DNA of 64,000 bases from positions 197,905 to 261,904 of the forward strand of contig NZ_MRCD01000002.1 of NCBI RefSeq assembly GCF_001904745.1, written 5' to 3'. Position numbers and translations under genes: made by a program. Source of the stretch: Calothrix sp. HK-06. GTDB lineage: Bacteria > Cyanobacteriota > Cyanobacteriia > Cyanobacteriales > Nostocaceae. This document shows positions 27,984-37,528 of this stretch, piece after piece (within the stretch, counting starts at the first letter, position 1; each line of letters begins with the position of its first letter). Below the pieces are notes generated by a model. The model was given only the letters and a program-made list of their open reading frames with translations. It was not told where the DNA came from and did no database searches.

Positions 27984-29021
27984 ATGCGAGCTACAGTTTA
28001 CCATTCCCCAAGCGATGTGCGAGTCGAGAAGTTCCAGACCCAGTAATTAAACATCCCACTGATGCGATAGTAAAGATTACTCATGCTTGTATTTGCGGTT
28101 CTGACTTATGGTTTTATCGTGGCTTAGATAATTGGAAATCTGGCTGGCGTACTGGTCACGAGTGGATGGGTATTGTTGAAGAAGTTGGCTCTGAAGTTCG
28201 TAACCTGAAAAAAGGTGATAGAGTTCTGGCGCCGTTTGCTTTCTCTGATGGCACTTGTGAATTTTGTGGTAAAGGTTTACAAACTTCTTGCCTTGAAGGT
28301 GGGTTTTGGGGTGGTCAAAATGATGGTGGACAAGCTGAGGCAGTACGGGCGCCATATGCCGATGGTACTCTTGTAGCTATTCCTCAAGAAGTAGAAGGTG
28401 ATGAAAAGCTACTCAAAGCAATATTACCGCTCACAGATGTAATGTCCACAGGTCATCATGCAACAGTTTCTGCGGGAGTACAAAAGGGTAAAACAGCAGC
28501 AGTAGTTGGAGATGGCGCCGTCGGGTTATGTGGTGTACTTACAGCAAAACGCTTAGGTGCAGAGCGAATAATTATATTAGGGCGCCACGAAAAACGCCTT
28601 GCAATTGCCCGACAATTTGGTGCTACTGATGTAGTCACAAGCAGAGACGAGCAAGCAGTGCAAGAAGTAATTGAAATGACCAAAGGTGGCGCCGAATCTG
28701 TATTAGAATGCGTCGGTACAGAATCATCAATGGATACAGCAATAAAAATAGCACGCCCTGGTGGCGCCGTTGGTTTTGTAGGAGTTCCTCACGGTGCTGG
28801 AGCCATTAATTTAAGCAGAATGTTTATGTCTAACATTGCTTTACATGGTGGAGTGGCGCCTGCGCGCGCATATATTCCGGAACTATTAAAAGACGTAGTA
28901 GCAGGTAAACTAGACTCTTTCTTCAGCAGTATTAGATGTAACAGTTGACCTAAACGGCGTTCCCTCTGGCTATGCCGCAATGGATAACAGAGAAGCAATT
29001 AAAGTCATGGTGCGACCATAA
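27984..29021 (+). pseudogene. Zinc-dependent alcohol dehydrogenase with two frameshifts
   Basis: The full protein can be read in three pieces: MRATVYHSPSDVRVEK, then after a one-base loss near 28032 VPDPVIKHPTDAIVKITHAC to the Rossmann domain, then after a one-base gain near 28922 AVLDVTVDLNGVPSGYAAMD NREAIKVMVRP and stop. Both the catalytic zinc site (ACICGSDLW, GHEWMGIVEEVG) and structural-zinc cysteines (CEFCGKGLQTSC) and the NAD-binding stretch (VVGDGAVGLCGVL) are present. The length (345 residues if repaired) is normal for medium-chain dehydrogenases. Either it is newly broken or the assembly has two small errors. Confidence 0.82.
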
Positions 29022-29045
29022 TCAATTGTGGGATGGGCATCCTTT

Positions 29046-29108
29046 GTGGAATGGGCATCCTTGCGCGTTCTAATATTGAGGCGGGCTTTCCTGCCTACCC
29101 CACAAGAA
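29046..29108. repeat. GTGGAATGGGCATCCTTG repeat, copy 2
   Basis: Same ends as the copy at 16635 (GTGGAATGGGCATCCTTGC and CCCACAAGAA) with a changed middle (GAGGCGGGCTTTCCTGCC). A partial extra unit (GGGATGGGCATCC) precedes it from 29030. Confidence 0.75.
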
Positions 29109-29148
29109 AATGTTTAAGATTTTCTATTTGGAAAGTCATTATAGTTTT

Positions 29149-30723
29149 CTATAATTCCATATCTTCATCCTTCATATTTCTGCCTTTGTTGAGGAAGTTA
29201 TCCATACATCGTTCTGCCAAAGCGGCAATAGTAAATGAAGGATTAGTACAAGCGGTTGAACCTGGAATAAAAGCACCATCGACAATAAACAAATTAGGAT
29301 AACCTCTGGCTCTCATGTATGAATTACAAACACTACCAACTACGGCGCCACCAAGTGGATGAGCAGTGCTGCTGAAGTCCAGTGCTTGTGCTAGGGTCGT
29401 ATTATTTGCTTGGTTGAGTCTTTGATAAGTTGATAGATAAGCTTGAGCAATTTTTTGATTATTTTCTGAATCTTTTGGCCAAAACAAGTCAGCGCTTTGA
29501 GTAGAGGTATTGTAAGTTAGCTTTCCTTCCGGCAGAGTAATTCCCTGACTTAGAGCAGCATAAATGCCTTCTGGGACTATGGGGAAAGGGAGCTGCTCAA
29601 TTACTAAGGGGGCAATTGGGTTGTCAAAGTCCTCAATTACACCTACTGCTGGACCACCCTGTGTAGGATTAGTTTGACCTGCTGTAATTACTGCACCTAC
29701 TGCATCACCGTTAGTTCCCCAAAACATTCCCACGTTGTCGTTCAAACGGCGTAATTTGCCATTATACTTAGCACGCAGCAACAACTCAGTAGTTCCTATT
29801 GAACCAGCAGCTAAAAATAGATAGCGACAAGTAAAGGTTTTTTGAGCAACTACTGTTCCTTGCTCGTTGATTTGATTACAGACAATCTGAAAACGTCTAG
29901 GATTTAATTCTTCGATTTCAGTGACTACATGTAAAGGTAAGATTTTCGCTTTCCCAGTTGCTTCTGCCATGCTCAAATAATTTCGGTCTAAGCTGTTTTT
30001 GGCGCCGCTATTCATGCCATAGTAAACTTGGCCTATAATTGCGGAAGGTACTTTCTGACCAGTAATTTCCTGACGAACAATATCCCAATCAATATTTATA
30101 TCAAGTTTACTAACTTTCAGATTTGCTTTGGCTGCTTGCTCTAAAAAAGTACGAGCAGCTAAATAATATTTAGTTTGGAGAATATCATCTGGAATAGGGG
30201 AAGGTTTAAGAATCGAGCGTACTCGTGGGTAATAAATACGGTCGAGTTCATCATAATCAATGCTGCGTGGGAATGCTTTGTAGAAATTCTCTCTCGTCGG
30301 TTGATAAGTAACACCATTGTAAACAAGGGAACCACCACCTACACCTGCACCTCGGTAGACATTAACACCATTGCCAATCTTAATATCAAGTAAACCAGTA
30401 TAGACATCAATTGGAACCTGATTAAATACCACTGTTGTCGGACTTAGCCACGTCGAACGTCCATCTGGTTTCTCGTAGGTACAGAAAGTATCTCCTGCAT
30501 CAGAAATTACCCATCGGCGCCCTCTTTCCAATACGATTGTTTCAATTCCTGCTTGAGCAAGACGCAATGATGCAACTGCTCCACCAAAACCACTACCAAT
30601 AACTATTGCTTCAACATTATTTTCCGAATTAGAAGCAGAAGCACGAATTGCCGAAACCCCTAAACCTGCGGTAGCTGCGAGCGAAGTCTGAAGAAACCGA
30701 CGGCGATTAATTCTTCTAAACAT
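29149..30723 (-). CDS. Tat-exported GMC-family (cholesterol-oxidase-like) flavin oxidoreductase
   Basis: A 524-residue protein with a twin-arginine signal (MFRRINRRRFLQTSLAATAG). The FAD-binding motif VIGSGFGGAVASLRLAQAG and downstream ERGRRW follow. GGGSLVYNGVTYQPTRENFY and a C-terminal STAHPLGGAVVGSVCNSYMR with an active-site-like histidine fit GMC/cholesterol oxidase relatives, and the end NPSFTIAALAERCMDNFL is usual for the group. It should act folded, outside the cytoplasmic membrane, on an alcohol or sterol-like substrate that I cannot name. It is convergent with the dehydrogenase pseudogene. Confidence 0.85.
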   Translation of the reverse strand: MFRRINRRRFLQTSLAATAGLGVSAIRASASNSENNVEAIVIGSGFGGAVASLRLAQAGIETIVLERGRRWVISDAGDTFCTYEKPDGRSTWLSPTTVVFNQVPIDVYTGLLDIKIGNGVNVYRGAGVGGGSLVYNGVTYQPTRENFYKAFPRSIDYDELDRIYYPRVRSILKPSPIPDDILQTKYYLAARTFLEQAAKANLKVSKLDINIDWDIVRQEITGQKVPSAIIGQVYYGMNSGAKNSLDRNYLSMAEATGKAKILPLHVVTEIEELNPRRFQIVCNQINEQGTVVAQKTFTCRYLFLAAGSIGTTELLLRAKYNGKLRRLNDNVGMFWGTNGDAVGAVITAGQTNPTQGGPAVGVIEDFDNPIAPLVIEQLPFPIVPEGIYAALSQGITLPEGKLTYNTSTQSADLFWPKDSENNQKIAQAYLSTYQRLNQANNTTLAQALDFSSTAHPLGGAVVGSVCNSYMRARGYPNLFIVDGAFIPGSTACTNPSFTIAALAERCMDNFLNKGRNMKDEDMEL

Positions 30724-31024
30724 TTTGAATCTCCAGCAAGTGTAATTCGTAATTAAATTTTCAGATCATTGACAGAGATTCTTATTTCAAAAATCAATAC
30801 CAATATCCACCAGAGCAACTTATAATACACTCAATCAGTCAAACTTATCCACAGAACATTACATCTAAACAGCGATCGATTATTAAATATCTGGTTCCAA
30901 AAACTTTTGGCACCATCGCTCAACATACGAAATATTAAGTTTTAACTGTGTATTATTTTTGCACAATATTATATATACCAGTGCTGGAGATTATAGATAT
31001 GCCAATTTGGCATTATTATCTTAA
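30724..31024. other. Spacer between GMC oxidoreductase and acetyltransferase
   Basis: About 300 A/T-rich bases holding the promoter of the GMC gene. It contains the only HIP1-like core I noticed (CAGCGATCGATT at about 30869). Nothing coding seen. Confidence 0.4.
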
Positions 31025-31525
31025 TTAAGTTAGCTGCTTGCTGAACACCACTTTATCGTCACCTGCTGTATAAAAATTCCGAATTCGCGCCTCAAGAGTG
31101 TAGCCACACTTAGGATAGAAAGCCCGCGCGCGTTCAAAACCATCAACACTTGACGTTTCCACAATTACCAAGCGGGCGCTACTAGAGCGTAATATTTCTT
31201 CAACATGGTTCATCAATGACCTACCATAACCTTGCCCTTGAGCGTCAGGACTAACCAGAAGCATAAGAATATTCCATGTTCCATCAGTCATTGGCTCAGG
31301 AGCGCAATAAACTACACCTACTGGTTGCTCGCTCACTGCAATAAACCAAAGGTCTTTATTGCCGCGTTCGTAGTCGTCCAACCGTTCTCTAATCTGATTG
31401 ATTCCATCTGAATTGAACAGCCCGCTTGCTTCAGCTAAACTGATTACAGTCTCTGTATCGCTTTTATTCACTTTTCTAATCACGGTTATGCAGCAAATGT
31501 AAATGTTAGGTTTGTAGCATATCAT
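31025..31525 (-). CDS. GNAT-family N-acetyltransferase
   Basis: A 166-residue protein with the acetyl-CoA binding motif A: LMLLVSPDAQGQGYGRSLMN HVE. The N-terminal VIRKVNKSDTETVISLAEAS and the C-terminal ARAFYPKCGYTLEARIRNFY are normal GNAT features. Its ATG overlaps the stop of the zinc-ribbon gene as ATGA, which supports this start; a GTG 14 codons in is an alternative. It is the last gene of a four-gene unit headed by two ATPases. Confidence 0.85.
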   Translation of the reverse strand: MICYKPNIYICCITVIRKVNKSDTETVISLAEASGLFNSDGINQIRERLDDYERGNKDLWFIAVSEQPVGVVYCAPEPMTDGTWNILMLLVSPDAQGQGYGRSLMNHVEEILRSSSARLVIVETSSVDGFERARAFYPKCGYTLEARIRNFYTAGDDKVVFSKQLT

Positions 31526-31710
31526 TTTTTGGCTTTTTCAGCTTTCCAGGTTCCGCCATATACGTAGAAGGGGTTATTTTGACTAATCTGTTGCCAGCAA
31601 TTAGGACATACGAAAACCCAGTCTCCTTCTTCTTCGTATTTGACGCGGTACAAAACAGGCTCCGATTGATTACATATGTGACAAGGTTTTACGCGCGCTC
31701 TTACAGCCAT
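31522..31710 (-). CDS. Small zinc-ribbon-like protein
   Basis: A 62-residue protein with two CxxC pairs (PCHIC and VCPNC) separated by about 25 residues, a typical structural zinc site, and a basic C-terminus (GTWKAEKAKK). It overlaps the stop of the TPR-nSTAND gene by 10 bases and the acetyltransferase start by 4, so the three are translationally linked. I believe similar proteins are conserved in cyanobacteria; the function is unknown. Confidence 0.7.
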   Translation of the reverse strand: MAVRARVKPCHICNQSEPVLYRVKYEEEGDWVFVCPNCWQQISQNNPFYVYGGTWKAEKAKK

Positions 31711-34376
31711 ACTTTAATAAGTAGTACTACCAATAATACTATTATAATTAATAAAATCAGTAATATGCAGTTATAAAATTTAATTTTTGTTTGTAACTGC
31801 TGAAGTTTAATAATTAAGTCATTTACTTTTGGTTGCTGCTTTTGAATAAATGTAGCTAAATAGTCATGAACGAGTTGATAACGGTCTTCGGGGTTGGTAG
31901 GTATTAATATTACAATACCCGCTGTCACGAAAATTTGTAAAACTAAATTTAATTGTTTATCATTTATTAAAGTTGGTTTGCAATTAATATCTGTAATTCT
32001 TAAAATAAAATCTTGTTTCAACTCTGTACGAGTTTTAGCAGGTCGAATTCCTTTCTCATCAGTCAGTAAGTATAATAATATTTCTGCGACTTTTTGATTT
32101 TCATCTCCACAATCTTTAACTACTTCTTCTAAATAACGTTTAATCAGTTCTTGTTTTGTTCCAATCTGTTTATATTGTGCTAATGTTGTAATATTTTCTG
32201 TTTCTAACTGCGCGCAAACAATTTGTAATTCAATTGGACGCACTTCACCAAATTTAATTGATAAATCATCTACTAAACGCTTAATTAATTCTTGTTCTAA
32301 ATAGTGTTTTGAACGTTTGCTTAGACGCGCGATTAATGTTTCTGCATTGTTGATTGAAAAATTACCTAGTTCATATAAAACATTTTTACTAAGTAAATCA
32401 TGGTTAATAATATCCATGCTAGGAATTTGGATACATTCGAGTAAGTAATGTAAATACTCTTTACGTAACGATAATATAACTTTGACACTTAGGATATTTA
32501 AACATGCTCCTAGAAATGAAAAAAAATCACGGCGCCGTTGATAAGTGTTATATTTAAATAAAAATTCCTCAAATTGGTCAAAAATTAGTACAATTTTAAA
32601 ATTGTATCTACAAGATTCTTGTAGAGTTTGCAAAATTTCATCTGATGTGAATTTGTTGCTTTCTTGTGTTGCTGGTAGTGCTGCAAATAATGCTTTGCTT
32701 AATTCATTAATCCAGTTATCATAATATCGCACAAATACAGATATAATATTATTACGATTATTTATGTTTGTTTGTTTAATAGCGGGAATTAAACCAGCTT
32801 GTACGAGTGAGGTTTTTCCAACACCAGAGTATCCATGAATAACGATTAATTTGTGGTCTGGACGCATTAGACGTTCGAGTAAGTGTTTAACATCTTGCTC
32901 ACGTCCAGATGCAGTAATTTCCGGCGCCAGTGTTTCTTCTATTGAGCTATGATTTACTCTATCTATAATTTGAGTTAAGCTTGACTGGGGTTTTCGCTGC
33001 GGTTGAATTTTTCCGACGCCAATAAATGCTCTAAACCCATATTGCTGTTCGGTAGAACGTATTTCTAATTTGACTCGAAAAGCTTCAAGATAAAGGTTTT
33101 GTTTTAAATATACAGTTCTTAATAACTGTAAAATCTGAATAAACTGTTGAGGATTATCTTTATGACCAAGAAAACGCGCTTTTTGTAAATTATTTACTGC
33201 ACGCGATGTTCTACCTAATTTAAGTTCTGCCTGAGCTAATAATAGTAAATATAGTCCTTGATGCTGTTGTGCAACTGCGTCTTTAATAATATAGTGCAAC
33301 GCTTGATATGCGTGTTGTTTGGCTTGATTCCAAAGTCGTTTACTCAAAGCTGCTTCTGCTAAAAAACCATAAGCACATGCGACTCGTTTTGAATTGCCAT
33401 ATAATTTCTGTAAATTTAAGGCTGTTAGTGCTAAATGTTGCAATTCGTCCCATGCTTCTAACCGTCGTAGTGTTTCACCTAATGGGTTAATATATTTAGC
33501 TACTAAGTTTGGATAGTTTGCTTCGGTAAATATATTTATACATTTTTCAAAAAAGTATCTTGCTTGCGCTAAGTATTCTCGTGAAACTGTTTTTTGTTCA
33601 GCTTTTTGGTAGTAACATAATCCAATATGAAAAAGTAGCACTCCTGCACGCATTTGAAATAGTTCTTCTTGATTCCAAAAAATCAAACTACGCTGAAAAT
33701 AATCTAAAGCTGTATCTATGTGATTTTTTAGATAAGCTTCTTGTCCACGTACAAAATCTACGCTTGCTTGTATTATAGGTTCTATTGGGTATTTTATCAG
33801 TTTTAAATCGTAATAGTATCTAATAATTTCTCGGCGCCGGATATATCCTATTTGCCAACCAATAGAATATGTGTCAGAGAAGAGTGCAAATTCAAAAATT
33901 GCGTCAGTATCGCATTTTAGTTGTTTGATAAGTTCCGAGGTAGTAATGGTAAATTCTATGGTGGTTGCCCAGCTTTCAAAATCACTCGACAATCGCATCA
34001 TTTTGGCTAATATTTCATCGTTTACCCATAAGACTATGGGAAAATTAAAGTTTTTACGGAATTCTTCGCGAATTAGGTTTGTTGTGGTTAGTAGCTGGTC
34101 TATGTTTAAGTGCGTTTCTAAACCCCATACCATGACTGCATCTGGTTGTTTGGGTTGAAGTGCTTCTATTTTTTGGTATAAGCTCGTTTCTGTTTTTTTT
34201 ATGTTGAGTATGGGTATTTTACTGTTTGTTTGTTGTTGCAGGTGTTTGTATAGAAATGAGCGTAAGAGTATGTAGTTACAATGTGCTAAGATTAATCGGA
34301 ATTCTCCTTGTGATGCTGAGAGTGTCCATGCTAGTTCTTCTAGGGATGGAGAGATTTTTTCGTTTTGGATAGGCAT
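31701..34376 (-). CDS. TPR and nSTAND P-loop ATPase with C-terminal membrane anchor
   Basis: An 891-residue protein beginning MPIQNEKISPSLEELAWTLS. The frame extends 35 codons upstream, but those codons read a dispersed DNA repeat (SLCTLRLCGKK), so the internal ATG is chosen. The first 160 residues resemble an alpha/beta effector-like domain (GEFRLILAHCNYILLRSFLY, AVMVWGLETHLNIDQLL). TPR-like helical repeats follow (240-500). The ATPase has Walker A GYSGVGKTS and Walker B-like IVLIFDQFEEFLF. A very hydrophobic helix (LLILLIIIVLLVVLLIKVWL) ends the protein. It follows a second ATPase gene 53 bases upstream. Membrane-tethered signal NTPase is the safe description; a defence or stress role is inference. 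Confidence 0.82.
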   Translation of the reverse strand: MPIQNEKISPSLEELAWTLSASQGEFRLILAHCNYILLRSFLYKHLQQQTNSKIPILNIKKTETSLYQKIEALQPKQPDAVMVWGLETHLNIDQLLTTTNLIREEFRKNFNFPIVLWVNDEILAKMMRLSSDFESWATTIEFTITTSELIKQLKCDTDAIFEFALFSDTYSIGWQIGYIRRREIIRYYYDLKLIKYPIEPIIQASVDFVRGQEAYLKNHIDTALDYFQRSLIFWNQEELFQMRAGVLLFHIGLCYYQKAEQKTVSREYLAQARYFFEKCINIFTEANYPNLVAKYINPLGETLRRLEAWDELQHLALTALNLQKLYGNSKRVACAYGFLAEAALSKRLWNQAKQHAYQALHYIIKDAVAQQHQGLYLLLLAQAELKLGRTSRAVNNLQKARFLGHKDNPQQFIQILQLLRTVYLKQNLYLEAFRVKLEIRSTEQQYGFRAFIGVGKIQPQRKPQSSLTQIIDRVNHSSIEETLAPEITASGREQDVKHLLERLMRPDHKLIVIHGYSGVGKTSLVQAGLIPAIKQTNINNRNNIISVFVRYYDNWINELSKALFAALPATQESNKFTSDEILQTLQESCRYNFKIVLIFDQFEEFLFKYNTYQRRRDFFSFLGACLNILSVKVILSLRKEYLHYLLECIQIPSMDIINHDLLSKNVLYELGNFSINNAETLIARLSKRSKHYLEQELIKRLVDDLSIKFGEVRPIELQIVCAQLETENITTLAQYKQIGTKQELIKRYLEEVVKDCGDENQKVAEILLYLLTDEKGIRPAKTRTELKQDFILRITDINCKPTLINDKQLNLVLQIFVTAGIVILIPTNPEDRYQLVHDYLATFIQKQQPKVNDLIIKLQQLQTKIKFYNCILLILLIIIVLLVVLLIKVWL

Positions 34377-34383
34377 TATTTTT

Positions 34384-34415
34384 TTACCACAGAGACGCAG
34401 AGTACACAGAGAGAA
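34384..34415. repeat. ACCACAGAGACGCAGAG repeat, copy 1
   Basis: ACCACAGAGACGCAGAGTAC then ACAGAGAGAAG lies between the two ATPase genes. Copies or close relatives lie at 35959-36024, 37462-37482 and 39753-39772. Read on the minus strand it gives the spurious N-terminus noted for the TPR-nSTAND gene. Confidence 0.75.
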
Positions 34416-34429
34416 GAGAGGAAGGGAGG

Positions 34430-35779
34430 TTATTGTTTTAGTTCTTCTGCTTCTATTAATATTGGGTTTACGTCGAACCAAGATTCTCCGCGATAATTAC
34501 GGTATTCAAATACTAAGCGACTGTGGATGAGTTTTTGATAGTCTCTGTCTCCACCCACTTTTTTTCGTATGCGTACTTGTCGTAGAAGTTCCCATTCTTC
34601 TTCACATATTTGCATGGTCATTTCGTTTCGACGTGAACGAATTAATGCTTCTAGTGTTTCTTTTTGTAAGGGAAGTTTTCTTTGGCGTTGAATCCAGTTA
34701 TTTAGTAATCTTAGTAAGTCACGTACATGACCACCGCTAATTAGACATAAGCGGTTTAAGCTTTCGGGTGTATCAAAAATTTGGGTTATTTTGCTTAAAC
34801 GTTCGTTTGCATCTAAATTCGGGAAAGCGCGTGCTAGTACCATATGACACATTAGTTCCATTCCTGCTTCATCGTAACTGCCATCTTTATGATGGACTGG
34901 TACCATTGGTAAAACTCTTGGTTCTTCAGGAAAACGCTGTGTTAGGTTGTTATAGTCGTTAGAGAATTTTAAGGCTAGGGGCATTGTGTAGACTACATGG
35001 CAATGTAGTTTTGTTAGATATTCGCTTTGGTCTATGAATAAATACTCTTGTTGCGGGCGCCCCCAAGGTTTTGCGCGACTGTCGATACGGTCAAGGTTAT
35101 CGACAATAACAACAAGTCCATTTTTACCGCGTTGTTTGAGTTTTTTAATTGCAGGTTCTAACAACTCTGTATTTATCGCTTCTAATAACTTACCTTTTTG
35201 AGGCGCCAAATATTGGTTAAGTCGTTCGCGTAACATCGCATCACCTTTGGTTCTAGTTGTAATTTCACCAATACCGAGTGAGAGCGAAAACTTGTCTCCA
35301 TCCAAATTAAAACCAACATCACCAATAGGAAGCTTTGCTTTTATCCCAATAATTTCTGAGTTCAAAACTTTCCAGGCGCCTTGAAGTAATTCTTTAAGTT
35401 TACCAGATTCGCTTAATTTAATATCAACCAAACTTTGACTAACGTGACGTGCAACAGCTAGCAGAAAATCACCAATATCAACATCAGCCATTTCCAAGTC
35501 TTGACTAGACTCAAAGTAAACTACATAAAAATTTTCTTTTTCTAACTCTAATTTTAACTGTAATAATTCAGTAGATTTACCGCAACCGATGTGACCTGTG
35601 AACAATTGACAAGTTGGTTCATATGGAGAGAAAAAACTAATATTATCTCTCAACTCTTCAATAATCTTTCCACCTCTGACCGAAGAAAAATCGATATATA
35701 ACTTCTGGTCTTCAACATTATCAAAAACTATCGTCTTACTAGGATTTGTCGCCTGATAAAAGGCACGTAAATCTATCAT
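34430..35779 (-). CDS. P-loop ATPase (AAA-like), first gene of a two-ATPase operon
   Basis: A 449-residue protein with Walker A FTGHIGCGKSTELLQL near residue 62 and Walker B GLVVIVDNLDRIDSRA near 225. Sensor-like regions (LHCHVVYTMPLALKFS) and a C-terminal winged-helix-like part (YQKLIHSRLVFEYRNYRGES) follow. The overall look is of an AAA/KAP-type ATPase acting as a regulator rather than a protease or helicase. The gene leads the operon with TPR-nSTAND ATPase, zinc ribbon and acetyltransferase. I recall this ATPase pair from other cyanobacteria but know of no experimental function. Confidence 0.78.
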   Translation of the reverse strand: MIDLRAFYQATNPSKTIVFDNVEDQKLYIDFSSVRGGKIIEELRDNISFFSPYEPTCQLFTGHIGCGKSTELLQLKLELEKENFYVVYFESSQDLEMADVDIGDFLLAVARHVSQSLVDIKLSESGKLKELLQGAWKVLNSEIIGIKAKLPIGDVGFNLDGDKFSLSLGIGEITTRTKGDAMLRERLNQYLAPQKGKLLEAINTELLEPAIKKLKQRGKNGLVVIVDNLDRIDSRAKPWGRPQQEYLFIDQSEYLTKLHCHVVYTMPLALKFSNDYNNLTQRFPEEPRVLPMVPVHHKDGSYDEAGMELMCHMVLARAFPNLDANERLSKITQIFDTPESLNRLCLISGGHVRDLLRLLNNWIQRQRKLPLQKETLEALIRSRRNEMTMQICEEEWELLRQVRIRKKVGGDRDYQKLIHSRLVFEYRNYRGESWFDVNPILIEAEELKQ

Positions 35780-35958
35780 ATTTCTATTCCTTTTTTTTTG
35801 TGCTTAGTAAAAATAATTCCGTGAATTTACTGTTTACATTTCCCAAAAAGTAAGGATACTTACATAACGAATCGATAAACCAAGCTTAATATAATGGTAT
35901 ATTTTTTATCAAGAAAGTGTGTAGTCTATAAAAATACATTTAAAAAAATACTTAAAAA

Positions 35959-36024
35959 CTCTCTGCGTCCTCTATGTCTCTGTGGTAAAAATTCTTTTAC
36001 CTCACCACAGACACAGAGAAAGAG
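35959..36024. repeat. Inverted pair of ACCACAGAGAC repeats
   Basis: CTCTGCGTCCTCTATGTCTC then TGTGGTAAAA faces ACCACAGACACAGAGAAAGA across a short A/T spacer, so that the two copies could form a long hairpin. It sits in the divergent promoter region between the ATPase operon and the glycosyltransferase gene. Confidence 0.7.
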
Positions 36025-36060
36025 TTAAACTAACATATTAAGTATATCTACTACACAGTA

Positions 36061-37341
36061 ATGAAAAACATTACCTTAGAACAAAACCACAATACAACTA
36101 ACTATAGGCGCCTCAAAGCCATCACAGTAGTGATTTCGGTTTGCAGTATTATCAGCTTGATGCACTTGGTACCTATCACACGCTGGTTTATGTTGGTATT
36201 AACACTTATCTTGACTTGGCAAACAGTAAGAATGCTCATAGCCAAACCAAAGACTTTGATTAATTCAAACGAAGCTTATTTACCTACAGTAACAATTCTA
36301 GTTCCAGCCAAAAATGAAAGTATAGTATTGCCTAATATAGTTGAAAGCTTATTTCATTTAGATTATCCAACTTCACATTTAGACATTTGGATTATTAATG
36401 ACGCTAGTACAGATAATACTCGTCAACGCTTAGAAAAATTACAATCTCAATTTCCTGCATTACAAGTTTATCATCGTGAAACTTCAGGTGGAGGTAAATC
36501 AGGCGCCTTAAATGCCGTACTTGGCGCCACGAAAGGAGAAATTATTCTTGTTTGCGATGCAGATGCACAATTTCCTACTAATTTTTTAAAACAAACAGTT
36601 CCTCTATTTCAAGACGATAAAATTGGTGCAGTACAAGTAAGAAAAACAATTGCTAATCGTAATCTTAATTTCTTAACTCGCTGTCAGCAGATGGAAATGA
36701 GTTGTGATGCTTGGTTACAAACTCACCGTATTGCAGCTTCTGGTATGACAGAACTTAGAGGAAGTGGAATGTTGGTAAGGCGCCAGCTTTTAGACAAATG
36801 TAACGGCTGGAATGAAAACACCGTTACCGATGATTTAGATTTGGTATTTAGATTATATATTGCAGGAGCAGAAATAGAGTTTATCACGGCGCCTGCTATT
36901 AAAGAACAAGGAGTAACAACCTTGGAACAACTTTGGCATCAACGTTATCGTTGGTCGCTAGGAGGTTATCAACGTTACTTAGATTATTTACCACAAATGC
37001 TAAATTTAGCTTGGAAAAAAGAAATAGATTTACTTTTATTTTTATTATTACAGTTTATTTTACCAATTGGACTAATTCCAGATTTGCTCTGGACAATTTT
37101 CTATACTCATAATGCCGTACTGCTTCCACTTCAAACCCTCCTAAGCATAATTCTCACCATCGGTTTTATAGCAGGACTATACCAATTCCAAAACTTACGG
37201 GGATGGTCATTATTATGGTCAACGCTTCAAGGTTCTTTTTACATGCTGCACTGGATACCAATTATGATTGTTACCACACTTAGCTTATGTATAAAGCCGC
37301 AACAGTTAAACTGGGTAAAAACTGAGCATTATGCAAATTAA
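36061..37341 (+). CDS. Membrane-bound family 2 glycosyltransferase
   Basis: A 426-residue processive-type GT2. Two N-terminal helices (ITVVISVCSIISLMHLV, WFMLVLTLILTWQTV) precede the catalytic domain with VTILVPAKNESIVLPNIV, the metal-binding DAD (ILVCDADAQFP), the TDDLDLVFRL base motif and the product-binding Q-x-x-RW (QRYRWSLGGY). Three C-terminal helices end the protein. This is the layout of cellulose/hyaluronan/poly-GlcNAc synthases and of related sugar-lipid synthases. The product is not predictable. The last 90 bases are duplicated downstream (37529-37620). Confidence 0.88.
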   Translation: MKNITLEQNHNTTNYRRLKAITVVISVCSIISLMHLVPITRWFMLVLTLILTWQTVRMLIAKPKTLINSNEAYLPTVTILVPAKNESIVLPNIVESLFHLDYPTSHLDIWIINDASTDNTRQRLEKLQSQFPALQVYHRETSGGGKSGALNAVLGATKGEIILVCDADAQFPTNFLKQTVPLFQDDKIGAVQVRKTIANRNLNFLTRCQQMEMSCDAWLQTHRIAASGMTELRGSGMLVRRQLLDKCNGWNENTVTDDLDLVFRLYIAGAEIEFITAPAIKEQGVTTLEQLWHQRYRWSLGGYQRYLDYLPQMLNLAWKKEIDLLLFLLLQFILPIGLIPDLLWTIFYTHNAVLLPLQTLLSIILTIGFIAGLYQFQNLRGWSLLWSTLQGSFYMLHWIPIMIVTTLSLCIKPQQLNWVKTEHYAN

Positions 37342-37373
37342 CTTTAATATACCAGGACTTACGCATTAAATCC

Positions 37374-37441
37374 TAGAAACCGGGTTTATTTGTTGAAATC
37401 TTGTAATTAAAACGACAATTTTGCTTAGAAACCCGGTTTCT
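37374..37441. repeat. Inverted pair of AGAAACCCGGTTTCT-family elements
   Basis: TAGAAACCGGGTTTATTTG faces AGAAACCCGGTTTCT (37427-37441) over about 40 bases. It lies downstream of the GT2 gene and may end its transcript. An ACCACAGAGAC-type element (CTCTGCGTCTCTGTGGTAAA, 37462-37482) follows directly. Confidence 0.75.
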
Positions 37442-37528
37442 TTGTGGTTAACTTCTCTTCCCTCTGCGTCTCTGTGGTAAAAAGAATATATTACTGCACA
37501 GGCTAGAAGCCTATGCTACAAGGCATAA

